DNA of 64,000 nt from Citrobacter sp. RHB25-C09. Lineage in GTDB: Bacteria; Pseudomonadota; Gammaproteobacteria; Enterobacterales; Enterobacteriaceae. The stretch spans positions 372,001 to 436,000 of the forward strand of contig NZ_CP057483.1 of the NCBI RefSeq assembly GCF_013836145.1. Reading direction: 5' to 3'. A program made the translations under genes and the position numbers. The notes below the pieces were generated by a model, which ran no database searches, was not told the origin of the DNA, and saw only the letters and a program-made list of their open reading frames with translations. Of this stretch, positions 7,436-16,210 are shown piece by piece (positions within the stretch are counted from its first letter, which is position 1; every line of letters starts with the position of its first letter).

Positions 7436-8656
7436 ATGGCAACTGAACAAACGGCAGTAACTCGCGCAACTTTCGATGAAGTCATTCTGCCAGTTTATGC
7501 ACCGGCAGATTTTATTCCGGTGAAAGGTAAGGGCAGTCGGGTCTGGGATCAGCAAGGTAAAGATTACATTGATTTCGCCGGGGGGATTGCCGTAACCGCG
7601 CTGGGGCACTGCCATCCGGCGCTGGTGGATGCGCTGAAAACCCAGGGGGAAACGCTCTGGCATACCAGCAATGTTTTCACCAACGAACCGGCGCTGCGCC
7701 TGGGCCGAAAGATCATTGATGCCACGTTTGCCGAGCGCGTGCTATTTATGAACTCCGGTACCGAAGCGAACGAAACGGCCTTTAAGCTGGCGCGTCATTA
7801 CGCCTGCGTGCGTCACAGCCCATTCAAAACAAAAATCATTGCCTTCCATAACGCCTTCCATGGTCGCTCGTTGTTTACTGTAAGCGTGGGCGGTCAGCCA
7901 AAGTATTCGGACGGCTTTGGACCCAAACCGGCGGATATTGTACACGTGCCATTCAACGACCTGCATGCAGTGAAAGCGGTGATGGATGACCATACCTGCG
8001 CGGTGGTGGTTGAACCGGTGCAGGGAGAAGGCGGTGTGCTTGCCGCCACGCCGGAATTCCTGCAAGGATTGCGCGAACTCTGCAATCAGCATCAGGCGCT
8101 GCTGGTGTTTGATGAAGTACAAAGCGGGATGGGGCGTACTGGCGATCTCTTTGCCTATATGCACTATGGCGTAACGCCGGACATTCTCACCAGTGCCAAA
8201 GCGCTGGGCGGGGGCTTCCCGGTTAGTGCCGTGCTGACCACGCAGGACATTGCCTCGGCGTTTCACGTCGGTTCACATGGCTCCACGTATGGCGGTAATC
8301 CGCTGGCCTGTGCGGTGGCAGAGGCGGCATTTGATATTATCAATACGGCGGACGTACTGAACGGTGTTGTGGCGAAGCGGCAAAGATTCGTCCAGCATTT
8401 ACAGGATATCGATGCACATTATGACGTGTTCAGCGATATTCGCGGTATGGGCCTGCTGATTGGTGCAGAGTTGAAGCCGCAGTTTAAAGGTCGGGCGCGT
8501 GATTTCCTCTATGCCGCAGCCGATGCGGGCGTAATGGTTCTTAACGCTGGACCGGATGTGATGCGTTTCGCTCCGTCGCTGGTGGTGGATGACGCGGATA
8601 TCGATGAAGGGATGGCGCGTTTTGCCCAGGCGGTGGCGAAGGTCTTAGGTTTGTAG
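7436..8656 (+). CDS. argD: Acetylornithine/succinyldiaminopimelate aminotransferase ArgD
   Basis: 406-residue class III PLP-dependent aminotransferase acting in arginine synthesis (N-acetylornithine) and lysine synthesis (N-succinyl-L,L-DAP). Visible elements: FMNSGTEANE phosphate-binding region, FDEVQSGMGRTG with the PLP-contacting Asp, and SAKALGGGFP with the Schiff-base Lys. Length matches enteric ArgD. The stop codon lies inside a REP half-element shared with the yhfK 3' side. Confidence 0.97.
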   Translation: MATEQTAVTRATFDEVILPVYAPADFIPVKGKGSRVWDQQGKDYIDFAGGIAVTALGHCHPALVDALKTQGETLWHTSNVFTNEPALRLGRKIIDATFAERVLFMNSGTEANETAFKLARHYACVRHSPFKTKIIAFHNAFHGRSLFTVSVGGQPKYSDGFGPKPADIVHVPFNDLHAVKAVMDDHTCAVVVEPVQGEGGVLAATPEFLQGLRELCNQHQALLVFDEVQSGMGRTGDLFAYMHYGVTPDILTSAKALGGGFPVSAVLTTQDIASAFHVGSHGSTYGGNPLACAVAEAAFDIINTADVLNGVVAKRQRFVQHLQDIDAHYDVFSDIRGMGLLIGAELKPQFKGRARDFLYAAADAGVMVLNAGPDVMRFAPSLVVDDADIDEGMARFAQAVAKVLGL

Positions 8657-8674
8657 GCCGGATAAGGCGTTGCG
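8653..8674. repeat. REP half-unit between argD and yhfK stops
   Basis: GTAGGCCGGATAAGGCG is a REP core. The argD TAG stop is embedded in its first bases, and the convergent yhfK stop follows immediately. Confidence 0.75.
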
Positions 8675-10762
8675 TTAACTTTTCATATCCCGTAGTCGAC
8701 GACTGAGCCAGATCCCATGATGTGGGCGTTGACGCCAGGCCACTGAGGATATTGTGTGCATGGTGTTCAGATGTCCCAGAATCCGTTGTAGATGCTGTTC
8801 CAGGGTGCTTAACGAGCCGTGGGGCGGCATCTCCGGTGCTTCCAGAATATTCACATCTCCCGAACTACCCGGCCCGTCATACTCCAGCCTCTGCTGACAG
8901 CGCTGTAGCGCGATTTCACACGATTGCAGATACCGCTTCGCCAGGTCTGGAGTCAGCATCGTGTGCTCGCGCGCCAGCGTCGTCATGGCATTAATGTGCT
9001 CGACGATAAACTGGCTGTGCGTAACCCATAGCTTCATATCGTCCAGATAGTGTTTGTTAAAGCCCGGCTCCTGCATGGCCTGGTTCAGCGAGTTAAATAG
9101 CGTATTGTGCGCCTGATTGACTCGCATCCGCTGATACGCCAGCGGTGTGGCCTGCGGATCGTCACTCAGGATCAGGCGAATGGCCTCCTGGTCGGCCTCA
9201 AGCGCATCGTGGGCATTTTTGCGCAGCAGGCCGCTCTGCCATTGTGGCCACAGCCAGACGGTGCCGCCAAACGCGATCAGACAGCCAATAATCGTATCGA
9301 CAAAGCGAGGAATGATGAACTGCTCGCCATCCAGCGTCAGCAGTTGCAGGGTATATACTGCCGTCACCGTAAACCCAACCGTTGCCCAGCCGTAATTTTT
9401 GCGGATCGTCAGATAACTCACCAGGGTAATGAGCAGCATCAACAACAGCGTATACCCCTCCGGAATATGAAAGTGCAGCGTGGCGCCGGCTACGATCAGC
9501 CCCACCAGCGTCCCAGCGCAGCGGTGCAGAATACGTACACGCGTTGCCCCGTAACCGTTTTGGGTAACAAACAACACCGTCATCAGTATCCAGTAGGGTT
9601 TCGGCAGATGCAGCGCGGTTCCCATCAGGCTGGCAACGCTTAACATTACGCTGATGCGCCCGGCATTACGCAACGCCGGCGATTTCAACGAAAGGTAGTT
9701 TTTCAATGCGGGCAGCAGCGGTAGACGCCGCTGCTTATCGGCCATGAGATCGCGGGGATACAGCGGGCGTTGGGTGCGCAGCACCCTGGCGATACGGCTA
9801 AAGTGCCAGTAACAGAACTGTCCCACCGGATTGTCAGGATGTTGATTAGCGATTTTCTCAAGAGCACCAAGCTGCTTTTCCATGGAAAATCGCGTTGGCA
9901 GACGGTGATAAAGAATATCATCGGCTAACACCCGCAGACGGGCTGCGATAACCTGCGCGTTCCAGCGGATGACCTGTTCCGCATGGCTGCGTTCGACCAG
10001 CTTCTGTACCTCCTCCGGCTGATGCAGACTGACCGAGATATGCTCCTGCAGATCAAGTGCTTCCTGAAATGCGCGCAGCATTCGCTTGTAGTCATTATTG
10101 CGATGCGCGGAAAGCATATGCATTTGCTGATAGCACTGGGTAATCAGATCGACGGCTTTCTGTTGCCGGGCCAGCAGCGGCGGCAGGGCTTTTTCCGGAT
10201 CGGTATGCTGTGTCAGCATGCTGTATTTCGCTTCACAATAATCGGCGAGTTCACGGTATAGCAGGCTAAGCGACTCACGTAGGGGTTGTTCACGCCATAG
10301 CCAGAGCCAGAACCAGTTGAACAATCCGTACCATAAGGTGCCCAGGGCATAGATGAGCAGTGGTTCCCAGACCGGCATATTCCCGGCCAGACTCAGCGTG
10401 AAAATCGCGGCGATCAGCGACGCCGGAAGCAGCCTGGCGTGGAGCGCGCTTAACTCTGCCGTGACGCCGAGAGTCAGCGTTAGCCCGGTCAGGATCAACG
10501 GCAGGGGGACGTCCTGAAACAACAGCAGTTGCATCACCAGACTGCATCCGGCAAACAGCGATGCGCCAATGATCAGACGTTTGAAGAAGCGCTTATGTGG
10601 AGTGTCGAGCCCGGCGATATTGCAGCAGGCGGGGACGAGAGCAAAGAGTAAGCCCAGATGTAACTGACCAATGAACAGCCCGATGCCCACAGGTAAACAC
10701 AACACCAACGTTTGGCGTAGTGCGTAGTTGATCTCCGGGTGATAAATCAGTCTGCGCCACAT
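8675..10762 (-). CDS. yhfK: FUSC-family inner-membrane protein YhfK
   Basis: 695-residue membrane protein with two hydrophobic clusters, near the N-terminus and around residues 370–520, separated and followed by large soluble regions. This is the layout of fusaric-acid-resistance-like (FUSC/YccS/YhfK) proteins. Function is unproven; an efflux role is guessed from the family. Its start is 52 bp from the crp stop, with the crp terminator hairpin in between. Confidence 0.92.
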   Translation of the reverse strand: MWRRLIYHPEINYALRQTLVLCLPVGIGLFIGQLHLGLLFALVPACCNIAGLDTPHKRFFKRLIIGASLFAGCSLVMQLLLFQDVPLPLILTGLTLTLGVTAELSALHARLLPASLIAAIFTLSLAGNMPVWEPLLIYALGTLWYGLFNWFWLWLWREQPLRESLSLLYRELADYCEAKYSMLTQHTDPEKALPPLLARQQKAVDLITQCYQQMHMLSAHRNNDYKRMLRAFQEALDLQEHISVSLHQPEEVQKLVERSHAEQVIRWNAQVIAARLRVLADDILYHRLPTRFSMEKQLGALEKIANQHPDNPVGQFCYWHFSRIARVLRTQRPLYPRDLMADKQRRLPLLPALKNYLSLKSPALRNAGRISVMLSVASLMGTALHLPKPYWILMTVLFVTQNGYGATRVRILHRCAGTLVGLIVAGATLHFHIPEGYTLLLMLLITLVSYLTIRKNYGWATVGFTVTAVYTLQLLTLDGEQFIIPRFVDTIIGCLIAFGGTVWLWPQWQSGLLRKNAHDALEADQEAIRLILSDDPQATPLAYQRMRVNQAHNTLFNSLNQAMQEPGFNKHYLDDMKLWVTHSQFIVEHINAMTTLAREHTMLTPDLAKRYLQSCEIALQRCQQRLEYDGPGSSGDVNILEAPEMPPHGSLSTLEQHLQRILGHLNTMHTISSVAWRQRPHHGIWLSRRLRDMKS

Positions 10763-10770
10763 GGGTAAAA

Positions 10771-10804
10771 CAAAAAACGGCGCGCTACACAGTAACGCAC
10801 CGTT
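10771..10804 (-). terminator. crp terminator
   Basis: Read leftward, ACGGTGCG pairs with CGCGCCGT (one G·T pair) across an 11-nt loop and is followed by a run of T. It lies at 10777–10803 just after the crp stop and only about 10 bp from the yhfK start codon. Confidence 0.85.
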
Positions 10805-10813
10805 TCGACGGAA

Positions 10814-11446
10814 TTAACGTGTACCGTAAACGACGATAGTCTTACCGTGTGCGGAGATCAGATTCTGATCTTCCAGCATTTTCAGGATACGACCAACGGT
10901 TTCACGAGAGCAGCCAACGATTTGACCAATCTCCTGGCGAGTGATTTTGATCTGCATGCCATCCGGGTGAGTCATCGCATCTGGTTGTTTCGCCAGGTTC
11001 AGCAGAGTCTGGGCGATACGACCGGTTACGTCGAGGAAAGCCAGGTTACCGACTTTTTCAGATGTAACTTGCAGACGACGAGCCATCTGAGAAGACAGGC
11101 GCATCAGAATATCCGGGTTTACCTGAATCAACTGGCGGAATTTTTTGTAGGAAATCTCAGCCACTTCACATGCTGTTTTAGCACGTACCCATGCGCTACG
11201 TTCCTGGCCTTCTTCAAACAGGCCCAATTCGCCAATAAAATCACCCTGATTCAGATAAGAAAGGATCATTTCTTTCCCTTCCTCATCTTTAATCAACACA
11301 GCCACTGAGCCTTTAACGATGTAGTACAACGTTTCCGCTTTTTCACCCTGGTGAATCAGCGTGCTCTTCGACGGGTACTTATGAATGTGGCAATGAGACA
11401 AGAACCATTCGAGAGTCGGGTCTGTTTGCGGTTTGCCAAGCACCAT
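10814..11446 (-). CDS. crp: cAMP receptor protein CRP
   Basis: 210-residue global regulator with an N-terminal cyclic-nucleotide-binding domain (GELGLFEEGQERSAWVRAKT, cAMP phosphate contact) and a C-terminal helix-turn-helix (RQEIGQIVGCSRETVGRIL) whose Arg/Glu/Arg residues read TGTGA half-sites. Sequence is essentially the E. coli protein. cAMP-CRP is expected to act elsewhere in this window, for example at 5169–5184. It is divergent from yhfA. Confidence 0.99.
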   Translation of the reverse strand: MVLGKPQTDPTLEWFLSHCHIHKYPSKSTLIHQGEKAETLYYIVKGSVAVLIKDEEGKEMILSYLNQGDFIGELGLFEEGQERSAWVRAKTACEVAEISYKKFRQLIQVNPDILMRLSSQMARRLQVTSEKVGNLAFLDVTGRIAQTLLNLAKQPDAMTHPDGMQIKITRQEIGQIVGCSRETVGRILKMLEDQNLISAHGKTIVVYGTR

Positions 11447-11752
11447 GCGCGATTATCCTCTGTTATAAGCTGTCTCCAGAGTCAGAAAAAGTCGCTGCTC
11501 TGGGTTTGCAAAAAAATGCTTCCCGAATCCTGGGAAGAGGCCGACAAAAACGAACTTCAGCCTGTAAATTGATGTCCTCTGCATACATGTGGTACGTCAA
11601 TATATTACTGTAGCATCCTGACTGTTTTAGCATAGCTTTAGCCGTGTGTCTCCTGGTGTCTCGCTTCAGCATGACGCAGGTCGCCTTCCGTTGCGAGAAT
11701 TGTTATGTGCGCGTAATCTGTAAGGAAAATTAACGCACTGGAGTTAAAAATT
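11447..11752. promoter_or_regulatory. Divergent crp/yhfA control region and long crp leader
   Basis: No gene is supported in these 306 bp. In E. coli the crp leader is about 167 nt, with CRP and Fis sites and a divergent transcript toward yhfA. A corresponding AT-rich promoter-like block lies around 11590–11640, where the minus strand reads GCTACAGTAATATATTG. Individual CRP/Fis sites could not be assigned with confidence. Confidence 0.55.
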
Positions 11753-12157
11753 ATGCAAGCGCGTGTTAAATGGGTTGAGGGTTTAACCTTCCTTGGGGAG
11801 TCCGCTTCCGGGCACCAGATTTTGATGGACGGTAATTCAGGTGACAAAGCCCCCAGTCCGATGGAAATGGTGCTGATGGCGGCGGGGGGATGTAGCGCGA
11901 TTGATGTCGTTTCTATCCTGCAGAAAGGCCGTCAGGATGTGACCAACTGTGAAGTCAAACTGACGTCTGAACGTCGTGAAGAAGCACCACGCCTGTTCAC
12001 CCATATTAATCTGCACTTTATTGTGACCGGCAATGAGCTGAAAGATGCCGCCGTCGCACGTGCGGTGGATCTCTCTGCGGAGAAGTATTGTTCTGTGGCG
12101 CTGATGCTGGAAAAAGCCGTCAACATTACCCATTCGTATGAAGTGATTGCGGCGTAA
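11753..12157 (+). CDS. yhfA: OsmC/Ohr-family protein YhfA
   Basis: 134-residue OsmC-family protein. The characteristic region MVLMAAGGCSAIDVV carries the conserved Cys, and the C-terminal AVDLSAEKYCSVALML carries the second Cys expected for thiol-dependent peroxide reduction. E. coli YhfA is the direct counterpart; its physiological role is not settled. It is divergent from crp, with GGAGTTAAAAATT before the ATG. Confidence 0.93.
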   Translation: MQARVKWVEGLTFLGESASGHQILMDGNSGDKAPSPMEMVLMAAGGCSAIDVVSILQKGRQDVTNCEVKLTSERREEAPRLFTHINLHFIVTGNELKDAAVARAVDLSAEKYCSVALMLEKAVNITHSYEVIAA

Positions 12158-12165
12158 TGGTCAGT

Positions 12166-12243
12166 GCCTGATGGCGCTGCGCTTATCAGGCCTACAGCAG
12201 GCGTCGTTTTGTAGGCCGGATAAGGCGTAGCCGCCATCCGGCA
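12166..12243. repeat. BIME (two REP units) after yhfA
   Basis: Two inverted REP units (12166–12195, GCCTGATGGCGCTGCGC start; 12211–12243, GTAGGCCGGATAAGGCG start) fill the gap between the convergent yhfA and prkB genes. They probably serve as 3'-end stabilising or terminating structure. Confidence 0.88.
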
Positions 12244-12252
12244 AACCTCACT

Positions 12253-13122
12253 TTACTCGATTTTTTTGCCTTCCATCAGTCGCTGTACCAGCGGCAGCAT
12301 AATCAGTTCCATTGCCAGCCCCATCTTGCCGCCCGGCACCACTAATGTATTGATATGCGAAATGAATGAGCCCTGCAGCATCGCCAACAGCCAGGGGAAA
12401 TCGATCCCCTCAAGATTACGAAAATGAATCACGACAAAGCTTTCATCCAGTGACGGAATACCTCTCGCCGCGAACGGGTTGGAAGTATCTACCGTAGGGA
12501 CGCGCTGGAAGTTAATATGCGTGCGGGAAAACTGTGGGGTGATGTAATTGATATAGTCATCCATGGACCGGACCACGGAGTCCATCACTGCTTCGCGGGA
12601 ATGACCGCGTTCACCCGTGTCGCGGATTAATTTTTGGATCCACTCCAGGTTAACGATGGGCACTACGCCCACCAGCAGATCCACATGACTTGCGACTTCG
12701 TGCTGTGGCGTCACTACGCCGCCGTGTAGCCCTTCATAGAACAGCACATCTGTGGGCTCCGGCAGAGGCTGCCAGGGGGTAAACGTACCCGGCACCTGAT
12801 TCCACGGTACAGCTTCGTCGTAGGTGTGCAGGTACTTGCGCGACTGGCCTTTGCCCGTCTGCCCGTATTCAATAAAGGTTTGTTCCAGTAGGCCAAAGTC
12901 GTTGGCTTCGGGACCAAAATAGCTGATATGCCGCCCGGCGTCTCGCGCCTTGCGGATCGCCATGTCCATCTCCGGACGGGTATAGCGATGAAAACTGTCG
13001 CCTTCCACCTCGGCTGCGCGCAGATTTAACTGGGCAAAAATTTTACGAAACGCGAGGCTGGTGGTGGTGGTCCCCGCGCCACTGGATCCTGTTACTGCAA
13101 TCACCGGATGTTTGGCAGACAT
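12253..13122 (-). CDS. prkB: Phosphoribulokinase-like P-loop kinase PrkB
   Basis: 289-residue P-loop kinase of the phosphoribulokinase/uridine kinase family, with Walker A-like GSSGAGTTTTS near residue 12. Enterobacteria lack a Calvin cycle, so the substrate is unknown despite the name. It is downstream of yheT-yheU and transcribed in the same direction. Length matches E. coli PrkB. Confidence 0.92.
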   Translation of the reverse strand: MSAKHPVIAVTGSSGAGTTTTSLAFRKIFAQLNLRAAEVEGDSFHRYTRPEMDMAIRKARDAGRHISYFGPEANDFGLLEQTFIEYGQTGKGQSRKYLHTYDEAVPWNQVPGTFTPWQPLPEPTDVLFYEGLHGGVVTPQHEVASHVDLLVGVVPIVNLEWIQKLIRDTGERGHSREAVMDSVVRSMDDYINYITPQFSRTHINFQRVPTVDTSNPFAARGIPSLDESFVVIHFRNLEGIDFPWLLAMLQGSFISHINTLVVPGGKMGLAMELIMLPLVQRLMEGKKIE

Positions 13123-13174
13123 AACAACTCCATGAATTCGTTGTAATTATAGTGTCGTCCGCCGACGGGGCGAG

Positions 13175-13393
13175 TTATTCGCGGAACTGTTTTCGCGGCA
13201 TAATATTGACCGTTTCGTGCAGTTCAGACCATACCAGTACCGCTTCTCCGCACTGGAGTTGGCGTTTGACGTCGGCGACTTTTTGCTCAAGGGTACGTTC
13301 ATGTTCACCATAGTCGGTGCCTTCGCGCAACACAAAGCTTTCTATCAGATTTTCCAGCGTTTCGGGGGAGAGGTCTTGCCAGGGGATCTGCAT
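13175..13393 (-). CDS. yheU: YheU, conserved small protein (UPF0270)
   Basis: 72-residue conserved enteric protein beginning MQIPWQDLSPETLENLIESF. The family start is 18 codons inside the longest reading frame and has a GGAGGAATAACC-type RBS upstream. No catalytic motif is visible. Only 2 nt separate it from yheT, so the two are coupled. Confidence 0.9.
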   Translation of the reverse strand: MQIPWQDLSPETLENLIESFVLREGTDYGEHERTLEQKVADVKRQLQCGEAVLVWSELHETVNIMPRKQFRE

Positions 13394-13395
13394 GG

Positions 13396-14412
13396 TTATT
13401 CCTCCAGGTATGGTGTCAGCCACTCGGGAATGCGCGACTCCAGCCACATCTCAGGCCGACGCAACGTGCCGCTAATAAACCCAACGTGACCGCCATGCTT
13501 GGTAAGTTGATATTCCACCTGTGACGGTAAATCTTCCGCTTTTGGGATTACGTGGTGGTCCATAAACGGATCGTCCTTAGCATGGATAATGAGCGTCGGA
13601 ATGGCGATCTCACTGAGCAATGGCATGGCGCTACATTGACGATAGTAGTCAATAGCATCGGCGAATCCGTGGATTTTGGCGGTGATGAGATCGTCAAATT
13701 CGCGGATACGGCGCAAGGATTTTAACTGTGCCAGACTTACCGGCAGCGAGCCTGGATAGGCCGCCAGTTTACGCGACGCGTTGGCCTTCAACAGGTTAAG
13801 CAGATAGCGCTGATAAACGCGGGAAAAGCCTTTGTCCATATGATAACTGCACGCTTCCAGAACAAAGGGGGCGGAGACGATCACGGCGGCATCCAACGGG
13901 ATGTTACTCCCCTCTTTTGCCAGCAGGCATGCCAGCATATTGCCGCCGAGAGAATAGCCAACGGCAGCGGTAGGAACCTTACCGAACTCTCTTTGCAACC
14001 AGCCTAAGAACCAGGAGCCGTCTTCTGTTTCACCAGAATGATAAATACGATTCAGGCGATTCGGTTCGCCGCTACAGCCGCGAAAGTGCATCACCACCCC
14101 AAGCCAGCCGCGATTTTTTGCCGCTTCAATAAGCCCGTGCGCATAAGGGCTGTTCAGGCTGCCTTCAAGGCCATGAAATACCACCAGGCGCGGTTTGTGC
14201 TTCGCCTGCTGTGGATCTTCGCTCCAGGCCAGATCGACAAAGTCGCCGTCGGGTAATTCCAGACGCTGCCAGTGGGCCTCGAACTTCACCTTCCGACGGA
14301 ACAGGCGCGGCAGCATGGTCTGCAAATGGCGGTTACTGATACCACGCATCGGGCGGAAATCGCGCGAATCCTCAGTGGTCGGGGTCATTTCTGTTGGGGT
14401 GATTTCAACCAT
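13396..14412 (-). CDS. yheT: Alpha/beta-hydrolase YheT
   Basis: 338-residue AB-hydrolase (YheT/EMB8 family). Visible elements: HGLEGS oxyanion region, nucleophile elbow GYSLGG, acid in HAKDDPF, and catalytic His in KHGGHVGF. Substrate unknown; an esterase role is inferred from the triad. It is the first gene of the leftward yheT-yheU(-prkB) group and borders the accessory island on its right. Confidence 0.93.
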   Translation of the reverse strand: MVEITPTEMTPTTEDSRDFRPMRGISNRHLQTMLPRLFRRKVKFEAHWQRLELPDGDFVDLAWSEDPQQAKHKPRLVVFHGLEGSLNSPYAHGLIEAAKNRGWLGVVMHFRGCSGEPNRLNRIYHSGETEDGSWFLGWLQREFGKVPTAAVGYSLGGNMLACLLAKEGSNIPLDAAVIVSAPFVLEACSYHMDKGFSRVYQRYLLNLLKANASRKLAAYPGSLPVSLAQLKSLRRIREFDDLITAKIHGFADAIDYYRQCSAMPLLSEIAIPTLIIHAKDDPFMDHHVIPKAEDLPSQVEYQLTKHGGHVGFISGTLRRPEMWLESRIPEWLTPYLEE

Positions 14413-14640
14413 AGCACCAGAGCAAGTAATAATCTTAATGGACCACTATACCGCGCGGAACTCTCGCGGGTTAGCCAATATGTATCACAACCGTGAAATT
14501 TGCGAATGATGTTAAGAGAACACTTATGTTATACGCATCCTTGATTTCAGTGGGTTTATATTGTCTGAAAAATCGTTTCTTAATTATCCTTATTCTTATC
14601 ATGGGGTTAATTTAGTGCAAATTACTTACAGGGTTCAGGA
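14413..14640. other. AT-rich gap upstream of the STM2901-like gene
   Basis: No gene supported. The second half is AT-rich and likely carries the promoter for the rightward small-gene pair; it also contains the divergent yheT promoter. No operator could be identified. Confidence 0.5.
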
Positions 14641-15093
14641 ATGGATACCGTAGAAGAACTGGGTGGCACATATTTCTATCATGGTAATGCGAATGTCACA
14701 CCGCAAGAGCTATTCTGGCTGATTTTTGCTGAAAGTCTGGCGAATCATACCGGAATATCTGTCGAGACAGCGGCAACCATTCTGGCGGGGCAACCTTTAG
14801 TGCCAAAACGGAAGGTGCTGGGGGCATCCGGCTCCAGGACCAGCATAGCATCAAAGCTTGCTCGTAGAATTTTTAAGGATGCTCGTTTCCCGGGAGGAAT
14901 GAGGGTGGAAACGACTATTGGTATTGGGAAATCAAGGCATACGAACAAGATTGGAACAGCAGTGGGTCGAGCCGTTCCGTATTTTGGCTATTCGCAGGCC
15001 GTCATTGTTTTTGCCATCGTTGCCAGAGAGACAAAACAGAAATTCAATCTTATAGCCCGACCGAATGATCGGATTGCCTGGATGTATTTTTAA
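14641..15093 (+). CDS. STM2901-family-like protein, unknown function
   Basis: 150-residue protein starting MDTVEELGGTYFYHGNANVT. It resembles what I remember of the Salmonella STM2901 family; no function is known to me. It has a hydrophobic helix-like stretch at about residues 25–50 (LFWLIFAESLANHTGIS…AATILAG), a basic central region rich in Lys/Arg (KRKVLGASGSRTS, KLARRIFKD), then a second hydrophobic stretch (VPYFGYSQAVIVFAIVA). No signal peptide or enzyme motif is evident. Its TAA overlaps the ATG of the next gene (TAATG), so the two are translated as a pair. Base composition is more AT-rich than the flanking yheT/yheS. A toxin-like role is speculation from its size and pairing with a small acidic partner near an orphan hcp. 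Confidence 0.7.
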   Translation: MDTVEELGGTYFYHGNANVTPQELFWLIFAESLANHTGISVETAATILAGQPLVPKRKVLGASGSRTSIASKLARRIFKDARFPGGMRVETTIGIGKSRHTNKIGTAVGRAVPYFGYSQAVIVFAIVARETKQKFNLIARPNDRIAWMYF

Positions 15094-15410
15094 TGTTACT
15101 ACCTGATGAGAAAGAATTTTTACATTATGTCACTGAGAATTACAGCGATTGTAAGCGTCCCGCGAAGAAAGAATGGACATTCCAGGAACATTTTAACCTG
15201 GTCCCGGAAGATCTGGAGGATATGCTCCTTGACTTGTTCACCCGTTATGGAATTGACGCCAGTAATTTCAATTTAGATAATTATTTTATGCCTGAGTTGT
15301 ATTGGTGGCAGTTTCGTCTCAAAAAAGCGTGGCGCGAACGCCAGTTTAAGACATTGACACTGGCAATGATTATTGAGTCGGCGAAGGTCGGTCGTTGGCT
15401 GTATGATTAG
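15093..15410 (+). CDS. DUF1493-like small acidic protein, partner of the preceding gene
   Basis: 105-residue acidic protein (MLLPDEKEFLHYVTENYSDC start). Its middle (EDLEDMLLDLFTRYGIDASN then FNLDNYF) and end (LTLAMIIESAKVGRWLYD) match the pattern I associate with DUF1493, whose helical core resembles acyl-carrier proteins; the phosphopantetheine DSL serine motif is not seen. It is coupled to the STM2901-like gene by a 1-nt overlap. An immunity- or chaperone-like role is possible but unproven. Confidence 0.7.
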   Translation: MLLPDEKEFLHYVTENYSDCKRPAKKEWTFQEHFNLVPEDLEDMLLDLFTRYGIDASNFNLDNYFMPELYWWQFRLKKAWRERQFKTLTLAMIIESAKVGRWLYD

Positions 15411-15425
15411 GGGCGACCAACCCCT
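15409..15425. terminator. Short hairpin between convergent island genes
   Basis: AGGGG (15409–15413) pairs with CCCCT (15421–15425), followed by TATATAAT. It lies in the 23-nt gap between the DUF1493-like gene and the convergent hcp pseudogene. Weak as a terminator. Confidence 0.35.
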
Positions 15426-15433
15426 TATATAAT

Positions 15434-15915
15434 CTATGCTGTCTGACGGTCATTCCATGAATCGGTAAAAATGATGTTTCCGTCATTATGCTTCCATGTA
15501 ATTTTTTCATAGCGCATTTCGACGGTTTCCATATGGTTTTCGTTAGGATTATCACCTGGCACCATTGACGGGGAAATTGAGACGATACGAACTCCCTCAA
15601 GCATCATATTGAAGTATTCAGCTTCCATGCCAGCATCATTTATGCGAAACCATTTATCTCCGCAGAAGCCAAATTCTGTCCAGTTGCCACGGCTTTATAC
15701 AAATAGGGGCTTGAGTAGTCGAATTCTTTAATGATGAGCAACGGCGAATGCATACGCGTTCCGGTCACTTTACCCGTTGCGTTATCTGTTGGGATCATGA
15801 GGTTATGGTGAAATCCTTTCACTTCGATACTGTATTCGCGATCCTTAACATCCGAACCGCCTTTAATCAAAGCACCACCGTCGTCCTTGAGCCATAAGTA
15901 AGCGGGTATAGCCAT
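15434..15915 (-). pseudogene. hcp: Orphan T6SS tube protein Hcp, frameshifted
   Basis: Hcp-family (type VI secretion inner-tube) gene without other T6SS genes nearby. The N-terminal part MAIPAYLWLKDDGGALIKGG through SSPYLYKAVATGQNL is classic Hcp; the C-terminal part with EAEYFNMMLEGVRIVSISPS and MRYEKITWKHNDGN continues in another frame. Restoring one A in the coding-strand run ATAAATGG (plus-strand T-run near 15653–15656) rejoins them as …AEI-KWFRINDAG… and gives a normal 160-residue protein. As sequenced, translation stops about 90 codons in. Start ATG at 15915 has a GGAGG RBS. It may be a true recent pseudogene or a base-call error. Orphan Hcps often travel with effector/immunity genes. 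Confidence 0.85.
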
Positions 15916-16013
15916 GCGTGCCTCCATCCGATTTTTTAAGATAACCTTGATTATATTGTGGATAATATCAGGGCAATTATTTACAAGATGAACTATACGT
16001 GTTAATGGGCTGA

Positions 16014-16209
16014 GCTTTACTTCCCCATTTTGTGCCTGATACCTGGGACAACTGGCAGGTGCTGACGGAGTATGCCCGTGGTCTGCTGTGCGTGACGAGG
16101 AATGAAGCAGGTGGATGAACAAAGCTGGGCGTATGAGCAGGTGAAGGAGGGGCTGATGACTCGTTTCTTCAACGGGAATATGGTAAACCGCGAGCACTTC
16201 GACGTTTTT
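16014..16209 (+). pseudogene. Decayed gene remnant, two frames, unrecognised
   Basis: One frame reads LLPHFVPDTWDNWQVLTEYA then RGLLCVTRNEA and stops; the other continues with QVDEQSWAYEQVKEGLMTRF then FNGNMVNREHFD. Together they look like one C-terminal coding segment interrupted by a frameshift around 16100–16118. There is no upstream start region. I do not recognise the family. It lies immediately before the REP pair and the yheS stop. Confidence 0.4.
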
Positions 16210-16210
16210 C

